In this document: positions 20,757-31,795 of the stretch, one piece after another
Position numbering within the stretch: the first letter of the stretch is position 1
Layout: each line of letters starts with the position of its first letter
From: Tetrapyrgos nigripes
Lineage: Eukaryota > Basidiomycota > Agaricomycetes > Agaricales > Campanellaceae
Reading direction: 5' to 3'
Assembly: GCA_013368315.1 (NCBI GenBank)
Contig: JAACJM010000133.1
Location: 160,476-224,475 of the forward strand
Length of the DNA stretch: 64,000 nt
Position numbers and translations under genes: made by a program
The notes under the pieces: model-generated
Told to the model about the DNA's origin: nothing
Seen by the model: only the letters and a program-made list of their open reading frames with translations
Databases searched by the model: none

Positions 20757-23488
20757 CTAGTCCTCGTCAAAAAGCTGATCTACACCGTCCTCCATAAAGA
20801 TAGACACGTCCAAGTCTTCTTCAACCCAGGCTGGTGGAGAGAGGCAAACGGCGGCAGGGTTCGGTGTGAGCAGGAAGTCGTTGTCGTCGCTGTCGTCTTC
20901 TCCTTCTACTTCCTCATCCTGCTCACCATTTCCTCGATGTCAGTCCCATCGTCCTCAATACCCTCACTCTCTTCCCCTTCCTCCTCCTCATCCGAAGTTA
21001 TCACGTGTTGACTCTTCACCACCCGCCCTTTACCACCCTCAGTACGTTGCTTCTTCGTCCTACTGGAGTAAACGGTCCTCCCCAGTCTCTTCTTTCCCTT
21101 CTCCTTTGCCGAGTCTGCCTTCTTCTCCTTTGCCTTTCCTTTCCCCTTTCCTCCCCGCGCCTTGACCTCTGGGACCTTCAGTTTACCCTCCTTGACTTTG
21201 ATATCGAGGGCCTTCCTAGCTGCAGTCCGCTCGGTTGCTGTCAGTCTCTTCCAGTGACAGTGCTGATTCTTGATGGCGTTGTAAACCTTGAGGGTGTCGC
21301 TGGCGTTCAGTTTGTGAGGGCTGATCATGTCCACCCCCGCCGGCCATCCTTCGAGTCGCATGCCGTACTCATTGACGATGAGATATTTGTAATGCTCGTA
21401 TTCCATGTTGAGGCTGGGTGACCCGGTGACTTCACCTGAAGGTTTGTGAGGGGCAGCATTTGTGAGAGAATAAAAGGTAAACATACGAAGTCCATCACTA
21501 ATTCCCTTAACAATCTCCTGCCTCATCTTCTTGGCCGATGGCGCCTTGGACCTCCCTGTCGTGCTTGCAATGGAGAATGCCTCGCAAGCATCCACCAGCT
21601 GTTGGCTAGTTACACCCCAATTCCAGAGCAGGAACTTGTCAATTGGGCCTGAAGCAAACATCGCCCGAGGAAGTGTTTGGCCACCTCTACTCTGGCAGAT
21701 GAAACCGAATGTGATAGCCTCTGTACGTTTCGCAAGGTTTGTAACCTAGAAAGACAAACATTAGATTGATATAGCTATACATAAATCCAAAGAAAATTGT
21801 ACACACCTGCTCCGAGATCTGACCAAATCGCCTGCTAATGTCATTAGCATTTGCCTTCTCACTAGCACGAACACCGTGAAAACTGTCGGCTTGGAAGTCT
21901 GCCAGGTCTTGCAGTAGTTCCTCTGCCTCCTCAGCGTCGGGGCCACCCTGGACGATTGACCACAGGTGCTCGTCGTTCTTGACCTCCGCGATTATCTCTT
22001 GCAGACTGTACCGGCTTCCTTTTGGTCGTCCTAAAACCATGTCAGCATAGATTAAAATTAAAATTGTGGGTAGGAACTGACCACTATTGAGTTCTTTCCC
22101 CTTCTTATGCACCACAGCATTCATAATGCTGTTAGACCTCCGCTTCCTAAACGCCTGGTGCATGCCAACTAGCTTCAGCACTCGAAGAATCGAGACCCCA
22201 TTTTCTGCCGCGATTTGCTCCATATCCTGATCAAACGCATCCAAATGCTGAGCCACCGCATCTCGAAGTCGACGGGCAGCGCCATTGTCCTTCAGCTTCT
22301 TCTCAGCTTCTCCAATTTGAGGGCGAACAGCGGGGATGGAAGACTCGGCCTGTGAGGTTGATGAACCATCCACGGTAGAGTCAGCGGCACGCCAATTGAA
22401 GTCCGAAGGTGCTGCGAGCGGGGAGGACGGTGAGTTGCCATGCACTTCATGGCTTTTAGAGTTGGATGAGCTGGACGGTGTAGTAGGTGGTTGATCAAGT
22501 AGAGAGGAGATGGTGGAAGGTGCGGGAACTGGTGAGGAGAAGGAAGAAGCCGGAACCGGCGCTGAGATGGTAGGTGACGGACAAGAAGTTGAGTTCAGCA
22601 GGGAGTGAATGGAGAGGCCCACTCTACTTTCCCATGCGGAACCCACCTCAGGCCGAAGATGACTATTCTGCCGTTGAGAAGGCTCAGACGGAGCTGTTGA
22701 TTTTGGTAGTGCTGACGTGGTGCTGGCACCTCTAGGGATGGATCTACCGGTTCACTGACCACGGGCAGTTGCCAGCAGAGTTGGACAGGGGTATTCTGAG
22801 ATTGAGAACGACTGTGGACGCCACCATTGTATGCGCCACGCCCTCTGCTAAGCCCACGAGTTCCTCGACCACGGAGTGCTGTGTTAATCGTGGGTTCTAC
22901 CAGCAAGACCGGCTGTTGACTCGGGATGGGAAGGTTTGGCCTGACCGAAGGGTGAAGAGGAGCCAAACTGGTGCCAGAGGATAAAAAGGCTGGTGAAAGC
23001 CTTGCTTGAGGACGCACAACATAGTTCTCGTGCAATACCACAGGAGACGCGTTGTACCAAGTGTTGGACGTGTCGAATTGACTCTGAGGTGCATTGGGTA
23101 TTGTGAGAACACCGCTGGATGGCACTGGACGCAGTTGATCAACGTGAGCCGGAACTTTTTGAGCTGGCTGGGTACGAAATAGCTGTGAAGGGTCAAACTG
23201 GACCAGCTCAGTCTACTTCACAATTGCCTGGCAAATTAAACTCACCGGCTGTATGCCGACTGGGGAACTGAGTTGATGAGTGTGTGGGAGGCAGGAACGA
23301 GTAAGGGAACTATTGTATTGATGATGGGGATTGTATTGAGAGCTTAGAGCATGAGAAGTGTACGTGTGGTTCCCATGGCCTGTGCGAGAGAATGTGTGTA
23401 CGACGTCGGGATCAAACCTCTCGAAGCCAGGCATGTCCTGCTGCAGGTTAAATCTTTGCTGGCCTCCCTGGTGTGGATAGTAGGCCAT
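20757..23488 (-). CDS. KDZ-borne conserved hypothetical protein with GWP motif and acidic tail
   Basis: The proposed start is MAYYPHQGG at 23488. The N-terminal half is low-complexity (Pro, Ser, Gln). The conserved part begins near 22400 (Gln/Glu-rich helix with NGVSILRVLKLVGMHQ) and continues through VVHKKGKELN, a YSLQEI helix, TLPRAMFASGPIDKFLLWNW, the LRMFTFYSL segment, EYGMRLEGWPAGVDMISP and a Lys-rich then acidic tail. Introns near 22026-22082 and 21747-21806 have good GT-AG ends. The same layout occurs in many transposon-linked hypothetical proteins of mushrooms; its role is unknown. The frame slips near 20925, after which an acidic frame runs to a stop at 20757, so a 1-nt indel is likely. 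Another break lies near 22640-22700. Confidence 0.65.
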
Positions 23489-23606
23489 GTCTGAGACAAA
23501 GTCAACAAAAAAAATTGCAGGGACCCTCTGCCGCGTATGTAATGTACGCGCCACACGTGCATCTATATCTCACGTGCATGTTGGTTGACTGTTCAAACGA
23601 ACTGGC

Positions 23607-24764
23607 TTGCTTTCAACCACTAAATATATCTACTCAATGGGTAAGGTTTTCTATTCTCCTGTGGTTTTCTATTCTCTAATGTTTTCTATTACCACAGCCT
23701 CCCGAAGTCAGCCTCGTACGCCATCCCCAGTCAAGTCGTCATGCTTGTCTCCAGTCAACTCCTCCCGCTCTTTGTCTCCTGTTAAGAGCAATGCCGAGCA
23801 ATTGCAGCTCTTGCAGCGTGGTGTCGACCTGCAAATGTCAGTCTTGAGAGACCATCAAGGTGAGTATTGACCTTCTACTAAGTAACGACTTTTGACGCCC
23901 GCCGTAGCTATTTTCCGACATGAATTGAACCGTCAAACGGCAGAGGAGCTCCTCAGGCAATCTGAGGACCAAGTTGAGCAAGGTTTAACCACCCTGGCAA
24001 CTAGCTCTGTCGAATTGGAAACTTATATGAGTAAGTCTTGATTTTTTCAGTATCTTTCATCGTTACTAAGACTTTTCAGATTCTCTCGAGCTCAAGCTCG
24101 GCAATCCCGTCCGTTCCCCACCCTCTACACCATCTCGCAAGAAAAGCGGTCATTCTGGTGGAACACCTTCAAACAAGTCTACTGCCAGGTCCACGCCGTC
24201 TCGTCAGGGTCCAACCGTTCCGCTGTCGCCAGGCCCAGCCCCAGCCACTACTTTCCAGACACCGCCCGCTTCTCCCTCCAAACCTCAAGCCAAGAAGAAG
24301 TACGACGCTTACGTGGTTTACTATGGCGTGGATGGACAGCATGGGGTATTCAGGAAATGGTATGTTTCTCCTGTCTTTTGCCTTCTCTTCTCATGACTTC
24401 AATCTCCTGCTCTAGGTTCCCTTACCGCAGTGAAGCCGGTGCCGTTGAACTCGTCAAGCTACGTAACGGCGCCCCCGTCGAACTGGCCATCTACCGAGGC
24501 TTCGAGACCGCCCAGGAAGCGTATCAGTCGTACCACGCATGCACTGTCAGCGGCATTCTCAACCTCCTTCAAACACCACCCGCTGATCCAGAATATTTCA
24601 TCGTCACCTCAGGGCATCACCCTGGGCCATATGAACGGAAGTATCTCCTTCCCTGCGGTTTGGACTGGAAGGCCGGCACCATGCAAAGGGTTGAGGTGGA
24701 CCGGGACACAGCTTGGGACTTGTTCAGGGAGATGGAGAGGAAAGGGAAGGTCACCTACCAATAG
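23607..24764 (+). CDS. RNase H1 N-terminal (viroplasmin-like) domain protein
   Basis: Four exons can be joined through introns at about 23863-23907, 24030-24079 and 24359-24415, all GT-AG. The N-terminal part is Ser/Pro-rich (PRTPSPVKSS), followed by a helical segment (RQTAEELLRQSEDQ) and a Pro/Ser linker. The folded domain near the C-terminus reads YDAYVVYYGVDGQHGVFRKW, then LAIYRGFETAQEAYQSYH. This is the pattern of the small hybrid-binding domain of RNase H1 (GIY-W, Y-GF, A--Y). No RNase H catalytic domain follows; the protein ends about 80 residues later. In KDZ elements it may help bind nucleic acid during transposition, but that is inference. The start at 23607 is uncertain. Confidence 0.65.
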
Positions 24765-24867
24765 GACTTTTTTTGTCAATCATATCTATGTCTTTCTCAA
24801 TGTACTTGACATCTTGTTACAATTCAGTTTATTCTCACTAAATGTTGAATACTTTCTGATGTACTAC

Positions 24868-25638
24868 TCATAGACACTCGTGTTGAAATTTAAGATGCCA
24901 TTTTTTGTACAGGGTAGTCAACTCCTTCTCGCCCAACATTGCTGCACACTGGATATCATTAAGCCAGTGCAATAGCTTGCGAACGGCTGCTGTCAACTGC
25001 TCCACTTCTCTATACTCCTTCATGAACCCCACCGACTGGCCTATTTCTACCTGATAGCCCTCTATAACCTTCAGCTTTCTCTCAAACCGCCGTTCAAGAT
25101 CTTCAAGTGCAAACAAAGGATCATTTGGAGAGGCTGAGAAGTGTTCTAGTTGGACGTTATAAATGTTGTCGAAATACGACTGGGGTGATCCTTGAGGAGC
25201 GGTTTGTCTTTAGCTAGTTTCACCAGCTGCTGTATACGTAGGCTCCTACTTGTGACTTGAGCAAGACCGACGTCCGAGAAAAAGACAATGTTGATGTACT
25301 TTTTTTTCAGCTCTCCTGCAGAATCCCGAGCTTGCCTTCGCTTCAGACGTTCCTTGCAACTGCACGACACAAACCATAAGTACCTCATGTACCAGTAGAG
25401 TAGCCTATACACAGATACCTTTGCTTTTCAGCCTGCTTGCAGTTCTTATGATATTGCTTGAGACACTTGGCACGGAGAGCTTCTTGATGCCTAGATGGTA
25501 AGTTTGAGATCAGTGTACAATGAAGGAGAACGGAGGCTGCAGAGAGTAATGAGCTGACCTTTCATAGTATCTGGCATTGATCCTGCTCCTGGCGTTTTGT
25601 TTTTGTTCTTGGGTATGGTGGATTTTACGCCGAGGCAT
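24868..25638 (-). CDS. KDZ-borne small basic hypothetical protein
   Basis: The start MPRRKIHHTQEQKQNA at 25638 begins an Arg/Lys-rich N-terminus with NARYYER, a motif common in small basic proteins of mushroom transposons. GT-AG introns lie at about 25498-25560 and 25365-25421. Further exons carry KERLKRRQARDSAGELKKK, and the C-terminal exon (24868-25116) is a predicted coiled helix (LEDLERRFERKLKVIEG) ending KFQHECL. The protein is probably nuclear and DNA- or RNA-binding by composition only. It is divergent from the oxygenase remnant's neighbour and shares the minus strand with it. Function unknown. Confidence 0.55.
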
Positions 25639-25639
25639 G

Positions 25640-26000
25640 AGAGAGAGTGGGTTAAGTCTTAAGAATGTTAATTGACCCTTTCAACTTTTTGAACTTTCAG
25701 ACTTTTTCATTTTCTACGGTAGAGCCACAAAAGTTAGATGTAACAATAGCCTTCCTTTCCTGATGTCTAAATATTACTTTTTCTAAGGAAAAAAGTGGAG
25801 GTGAGAAGCGGGAGACCTTCAACATTTTTGAGAGCATTGAGCATCGACCGATCCGGCCATCCGGCGAAACCTGAGATTCTTACAACTGTAACTTGAACCT
25901 GTTCACTGTCTCGTCTCTCAATAGTTACACACAAATACTGACGGAATTTCAAGAAAAGTATATTGTATATAGTATACACGGTAACTCTACAAGATAATCT
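25640..26000. other. Spacer between KDZ cargo genes
   Basis: No coding region is supported; the sequence is AT-rich and lies between two minus-strand genes. Confidence 0.3.
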
Positions 26001-26011
26001 AGACTATGTGA

Positions 26012-26648
26012 TTAACACCCTTTGAAAAGACTAAGACCGGTCTCCCAAAGTTTCTCTCTATGTTCATACCACCCTTTCAACACATGAGGAGGAGCACCGG
26101 CAACAAAGTCCTTGTCTGACCGGCCACCATTGTGCACCCACCTAAACAAACCAGAGGCGCTGAAAAAGGTGACCAAGTGTCGAGTTTGATTAGCAGGAAG
26201 GGAGGTATTCGAGTGCTCCAGCATAGCGGAGGGAAGCAGAACGGTGCACCCTGGTGGATATACGATGACCATACCAAGGTCCCAACCTTGGTAGGGTATT
26301 CACCTCGACGGTGTTGGGTGGTCGTGAGCTGAAGGTTGGCCGCTGCCGTGTCAAGAAGCTTCTGAAGGGGGTTGATGACTGTGTCCATCCACGTGTCATC
26401 ACGCCAACCACCCAGGAGAACCAGAGGATGGCCCTGGTTGTCTTTGATGAGATGCGTGGACCTTTGGAATCCAAATCACTGTGAGCCTACCAAGAATGAC
26501 AAAGAAGTGTGGAAGTACGCACCTAGGATCCCATTGCTTCACCTTCATGCCTAAACCCGTAAGATCCACAAGCCGATAAATGGCTGGCTTGCCCACATCT
26601 CGAGGGCCAGTCCAAACACTGCAAGGGACGGAGAAAGAAGTCTCTTCC
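26012..26648 (-). pseudogene. TET/JBP-type 2-oxoglutarate oxygenase remnant
   Basis: TET/JBP enzymes oxidise 5-methylcytosine or thymine in DNA, and fungal members are often linked to KDZ transposons. The 3' part (26012-26272) has VIVYPPGCTVLLPSAMLEHS followed by N-T and a later Arg, like the C-terminal double-stranded beta-helix strands with the distal His and the 2OG-binding Arg, ending GLFRWVHNGG. Upstream, in another frame, are GHPLVLLGGWRDDTWMD and HRRGEYP, and further up RDVGKPAIYRLVDLTG before a possible intron. The stretch that should hold the HxD iron-binding motif is missing between HRRGEYP and the C-terminal strands. Frames change at least twice. I judge it inactive. Confidence 0.55.
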
Positions 26649-28045
26649 GCATCAGCAAATTCTCAACGGGTATGGAAGGTATGGGACCATACCTCCCATA
26701 CCAAATCATACGTGTATGGAGCAGAGGGGGGGGTACATAAATCCCATACATGTGTATGGAACTGGTATGAGGGTATTCCATACACATCCATACCCACAGC
26801 CATACCCACATCCATACCTGATCTATGCACCACTGCTGTTCCTTCGTCATCGGCATTGCCATTGTTGTTGCTCACTCAATACTAAAGCGAAGGAGGGATA
26901 AAAAATATATATTCAGCAGTAGACTATGTACATAACATAACATCTATGTATCAACCGAATGCCTCCAGAACACCAAGCCACTGACTAACCCGCTGTCAAG
27001 CCTAATACCGCTCACAACCTTCCTACATTCCGACATCCAATCGCAGTCATGCAGCTCCTATAGACAAAAGGCTAAGGGAAGAACATGTTTCAGTAGCGAA
27101 CAACATGAAAGTGAAAAAATACGAACCTAGATACAATGATAGAACCTGAGATGACAACTAGAGCTTGAGAGGGGACAGCATCAGTCATAAACTGGACAGA
27201 GATGAGGATGAATGACACACCTGGGCTATAAAGAGATGAAATACTGCAAGAACACATAGCAGGTCAGCTAAAGATGCGGACGAATTGAGATGTGACGACT
27301 CACCATGAAGACAGACACCGGCAGACAACCTCAATCATTCCATTCCATACTTCCCTTGAGGATCAACAATGATTGACGAAGAGACTTGACGCAGCCCCAG
27401 AACGTGCAGTATAGCGGACGAGATAGAGGTGGAGGGCAAAAGAAACGCTGAGTAACGATGTCGTTGAGGAAAGAAAGGGTGCGAGAAACCAACGTTTTCG
27501 CGTCGATTTGATCATGAAAATTTTCCAGCTCCGATTAAAATCAGTCCCGTGACCGCGACACGTCACCTCTTGGCGCTCGCTTCACGGTCATTGACTGCGG
27601 GCACTACAACTACAAGGCGCTCCAGGCCCAGCGCTCATCGTGAACGTCGTCGACAGGTACAACTTTCTTGATTACAATTCAGATATTGATTTCTTGTACT
27701 TCCTCGTTCCTGCACTCAACTTACTGAATCATTTAAGTCTTGTAACCTCCAATGGTGATGGTGAGTCATCGACAACTTCCTGTTACTAACGACAATGACA
27801 TCCGTATCAGTTGCTGCTTGGTCGCTGCAGAGCTACTACGTGCTTCACAAAGGCAAGGGTTTGTCAGACTGAGAATGTCCTTACCTTGTCTATACACCCA
27901 TACTAACCCATACTGACCCATACTTCCATACAAAATATGTATGGAACATTTTGACGAGATTTTGGCAAAATGTGTATGAAAAGGTATGGGCCCCATACCC
28001 TCCATACCCTCCATACCTTCCATACAGTTGCGAGTTTGCTGATGC
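26649..28045. mobile_element. 1.4-kb element with GCATCAG termini and TATGG-rich subterminal arrays
   Basis: The left end reads GCATCAGCAAATTCTCAAC then GGGTATGGAAGGTATGG; the right end is the inverse (GCATCAGCAAACTCGCAAC, TGTATGGAAGGTATGG). Arrays of TATGG/CCATA words fill both subterminal regions (26668-26815 and 27890-28025), and the centre (about 26880-27880) has no gene I recognise. Removing the element joins TTCC to GCACC with no target duplication. It lies in the 5' part of the oxygenase remnant. The element at 30579-31795 has the same terminal 11 bases with one mismatch. Confidence 0.65.
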
Positions 28046-28370
28046 GCACCCTTGACGGTTTCTTGGACTTTCCGAAGCTAGTGACCCTTGACGAGAACCC
28101 CGCTGGCCATCTGTGCTTCCTCGCGTTTCAACCGACACTTGATGCGCCATAACGCCCGTGCTTGGTTGGATCCGGTGGGCTGGATCTGCCTGTTGGCCGG
28201 TGGTGGCTTGCAAAAGAAGCCGGCGAGCTTTGCGATGGGGATGAAGCTGTAGTCAGCTACAGCGGGAGCTTGATGGGTTATGGGTTGGAAGCCCTGGGAT
28301 TCGACGTCTCCATTGAGGGATTTGTTGTCCTCTTGAAGTTTTTGCGCTGACTCTTGAAGAGCCTGGGTTC
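28046..28370 (-). pseudogene. Upstream coding remnant of the oxygenase-side gene
   Basis: On the minus strand an open frame with QEDNKSLNGDVESQGFQPIT and FIPIAKLAGFFCKPPPA, then a basic helix RIKCRLKREEAQM, runs toward the left, has one stop (TAG near 28077), and then reaches the left flank of the nested element. Across the element the frame continues as KGAEETSFSVP. It may be the 5' exon of the oxygenase-side gene; evidence is limited to frame continuity. Confidence 0.35.
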
Positions 28371-28540
28371 TTTTGACATGCTCAGTAGTGCAGAAGTCCG
28401 TGTTGAGGACGTGAGGGGTTGTGAGGCCACTGTACTCCCTCCCACTCCGGGTCGTCCGTGCTAGAAAGTTGTATTATATTAGTTGATGATGGGCAATAGA
28501 TATAGAAGTAACCGGTGCAATTGAAGCAATGTATTGAAAA

Positions 28541-28626
28541 AGCGATGCGATGACATCCCCAATGGTCGGGGTTGATAACGCGTCGCATCGCTCTCTGGCA
28601 TCCCCAGGGGTCGGGGTTTTCCAGAG
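28541..28626. repeat. Two abutting hairpins with a shared core
   Basis: AGCGATGCGA (28541-28550) pairs with TCGCATCGCT (28583-28592). Immediately after it, CTCTGG (28593-28598) pairs with CCAGAG (28621-28626). Both loops contain an ATCCCCA-GGTCGGGGTT core with its own CCCC/GGGG stem. The pair lies about 180 bp before the transposase start, in the divergent spacer. Confidence 0.6.
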
Positions 28627-28804
28627 AAAAGAGAAGAGCAGAAGAAAGAAAAAATAATCAACGCTAAGGCTCACCTTTGTAGGTAGACTGTCCAGACATG
28701 CACTGGTAGGAGAACAAGTCTGTTGAAAAAAAACTCCATCCACATGACCTCTCAGTCAGGTGAGTGACGTGTATACTACATGTACTTACTGCAATCAACA
28801 AACC

Positions 28805-30578
28805 ATGGGCCGTCAACACAAGTCCAGATCCACTCTAGCACCTGCGCATGCTCTTCTCAGTAGCGCCCGTTCTCAACCTCAGTCAACGTTACACCGTTTT
28901 ACGCCCAGCCAAGCCAACGCACAGAACCAAAGAGCTCATCGGTTGGCTCAAGAGGAACAACAGCACTCCACCCGAACTATACTAGAAACACGGATACGCG
29001 AGGGCGATGATAGGGTCCTTGACGATGTCTATCAGGATGCCTGTGACGAAGTGGGCTGGACCCTGGTGGAGGATGATGATGAGGACGAACCTGGGCCATT
29101 CACTGGTACTTCCAACTGGCAAGATGAGGAGCTCACTGAAGAAGAAAAGCTGCTCTATGTCACCCAGGAGTCTTACAGGAACTTGTAGGTGTTGTTCCAG
29201 TAATATTCTTCCAATGTCTGACGTCTTCACAGCGAGTATAAGGACTATCGGGATAGAAGTGATAAGTTGGTTGAGGATGGGAAGCGTTGGGACCAGGAGT
29301 TTCCGGAACTCGTCGAAGCATATATAGACCATTGCTATCAACGGCGTGTCGGTGGAGTGGTGGAGGATGGAGTGAAGGAATACCACCTTGTCAACGTGTA
29401 CAGTATATTTTGTGAGTTTTTTTGGTTGAGTTTGCTTTTATCCCTTTTGACAGTGTGCCACAGGTAATAGAGAGGAAAAAATAGCACGTTATCAGGCAGA
29501 TACCTACCACAATACCAGCTACATACGGCAAGGATTCCTTCCGTTTAACCCCCTCCTCAACAAAACACTCATTACCCTGGAGACTGTTGAGCTATACCAC
29601 ACCCTCTCCCTTCGTTGCCCTCGCCTCGGAATACAAAGCTTTGTCAAGACCCTTTGTGATATCCAAGGTGTCCGATACAAGAACTACCTTTCCAATCAAG
29701 TGTTTGCCACACACGGCCTCTATGTTCATATTCTTGAGGAGATCCGGCTTCGTATCAGAAGGGTGCTGGGCCGTGCTTCCATCCATTGGCGGATGCTGAA
29801 TGCATGCCCTTGCTGTCAGTATGAGGTGGTAGGAGAGGATTCACTGCTCTTTCGGATGCTCATCACAGTCGATGGGAACAACTCGCTCAAAAGGGTGGAA
29901 CGACGGGAAAGAAGTGCTGAAGGCGATTTTCTGGGGCTTTTGAAGGAGCAGTTGGATAATAGGGAAGGAGGTGGGGATTACTTTATGGATAACGAAGAGG
30001 TTAAGAGGTGGGAGGAGGCACAGTGGGGTACACATCTGGGGTTTGTCCCAAAGAGAGGTGGAGAAAAGAAGGTTCCTTGCGCTGACCGGTTTTCCAACAT
30101 GAACGCCGCAGAGACTAAGAGGGAGTTTGGGGTCTTCAGTGAGACTGGAATATTCCTAGGGGTCTGTCGGCATCGGTTTTGTATCAAGTTGATTGATATG
30201 ATGAGGAGTGGTGAACAGTGAGTGTTTCTTTCCATTTCCATAAGCTACTCTAACTCTTTTCTTAGGGCAAAGTATGTCCTAGCCTTTCTGAACGAGTGTC
30301 TGTCAGCATCCAGGCAGGACCGTCAAGAAAGAGGCCTCAGTGACGACCCCAACGGCAACCTCGGTGTGGGCTACGACATTGCGTGCAACCTCATTGGGAT
30401 GATTGCACGAAGTCCACTTGGTGACTTGGCCAGGAAGGAGAAGCTGCAGATGTTGATTGGGTTGCTACATGCCTACGCACACAATCGACTCTGCCAGCTA
30501 ACGTTTCTCCTCCTCTACGTCTACGGTGCCGGAAATGAGGACCTCGAGGTCTGCGAGAGGTTCTTCTCCCAGTCCAAC
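28805..30578 (+). CDS. KDZ transposase, N-terminal and catalytic part
   Basis: KDZ transposases are DDE enzymes that cut and join transposon ends. Exons starting at 28805 (MGRQHKSRSTLAP) and 29233, with further exons after introns near 29411-29464 and 30220-30266, give a continuous frame. Landmarks are the zinc-type CPCCQYE segment, DGNNSLKR with the first catalytic Asp, TGIFLGVCRHRFCI with DMMRSGE, YDIACN with the second Asp, AYAHNRLCQ, and EDLEVCERFFSQSN with the catalytic Glu. The upstream acidic patch EDDDEDEPGPF is also typical. The gene is interrupted exactly after SN by a 1.2-kb insertion and resumes at 31796. An ATG at 28760 is possible but less likely. Confidence 0.88.
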
Positions 30579-31795
30579 GCATCAGCAAAAAGGCATTTCA
30601 CCTTTTCCGACCTTTTTGATCCTTTTGGCAACTTTTTTCGGTCCGAACTTTTGATGACCTTTTTTTACCAGACTTTTCCTAACTTTCTTGTACTTTGCGT
30701 GGCTGAGGACTTTTTCGGACTTTTTCGGACTTTTTTTTTGTACTTTTTCCAAGCTCCAGTCTACATATGTACCCCGTGAATGTGTAGCTAGGGTGTGTAA
30801 GCACATCTCTATATCATGGAGATGGCATAAGTGCTTCTCGTTTCACCCATAGTGCTAGTGCCGGCATCCACTGTCTAAGTTGCTTGCGTATTTTCGTTCG
30901 TGCAGTCAGCTACAGTGAGCGAGGGTGGGGAAGCAACGAAATTTTAGATCAAGTCCTGTTCAAACTCCGAAGGGCCATGCGTAATACGTGTACCTTTATA
31001 TATCACCTCGGTCCTCATATACGTTTCCATCAATCATATCCTCATGACGACGTCAACAGCTCTCAACTGAACGTCCTCAACGTCCTCAACTACCTCAACT
31101 ACCTCAATGCTGCACTCAAGGACATCAACAGTACCCTCAATATCCTCAAATACCTCAATCAATGGAGTCCTCAAAACTTCCTTTACTGTTGTCAACCTCT
31201 TGGCGCTCGACTTCAAATGCCACGTCAACGTGTCAACGCGTCAACACCCAGCCAGCAGCTCTACAATGCACGAATAGTGAAGACTCCCTCTATCCTCAAC
31301 ATTTCCAATAATTGTTACGCTTGCTCGTCATGTCTGCGTGTTCCAAATCTACAAAAAATGCAAATGAGGATTGGGGGGAGGATACAACAATGGATTGGGT
31401 GGGGACAATTGTTCCATGGTGAGTACCTTCTGCCTCTCAGCTACTGGGCCATTCACTCAATCACTCAAACAGGGTCTATATCAGGAAGTAGGGGTTTAAC
31501 AGACAGAGGCTCACGGTACGTTCACTCTTTCTTACTTATGTATGCTTGAGATTTATAGCCTTTTTTCATACAGATTCCATCTGCTATGACCGAAGAGTGT
31601 AGACACACAAGTGAGCTGGCCTTAGAGAGAATCACAAGCTACTAGTGTAGAGTAGCGTAGAACTTTTCATACATACTTTTATTGAACTTATATGCGTACT
31701 TTTAAAAGAAACTGGACCTGGCTTTTAAAAGTTCGGCGATTCGGATAAAAGTCCTCGAAAAGGCCCGAAAAGGCCTGATGCCTTTTTCCTGATGC
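30579..31795. mobile_element. 1.2-kb GCATCAG-ended element inside the KDZ transposase gene
   Basis: The left end reads GCATCAGCAAAAAGGCAT; the right end is the inverse, GCATCAGGAAAAAGGCAT. The left subterminal region repeats ACTTTTTCGG-like words (about 30600-30760), and the right has AAAAGT and AAAAGGCC words in the opposite sense (about 31690-31780). Removing the element restores the transposase frame from SN to ALAPVTRY with no duplicated target bases; the join is AAC^GCT. The centre contains a plus-strand open frame (30884-31549) with Leu/Asn-rich repeats that I do not recognise; it may be chance. Confidence 0.75.

Noticed and set aside
30884..31549. A 221-residue open frame as the transposase of the nested element
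   Set aside because: It has Leu/Asn-rich repetitive stretches (LNVLNVLNYLNYLN-like) and no transposase motifs; probably chance from a repeated TCAA word.
30579..31795. The insertion in the KDZ transposase as a giant intron
   Set aside because: It has no GT-AG boundaries at its ends and carries inverted terminal repeats, so it is a mobile element.
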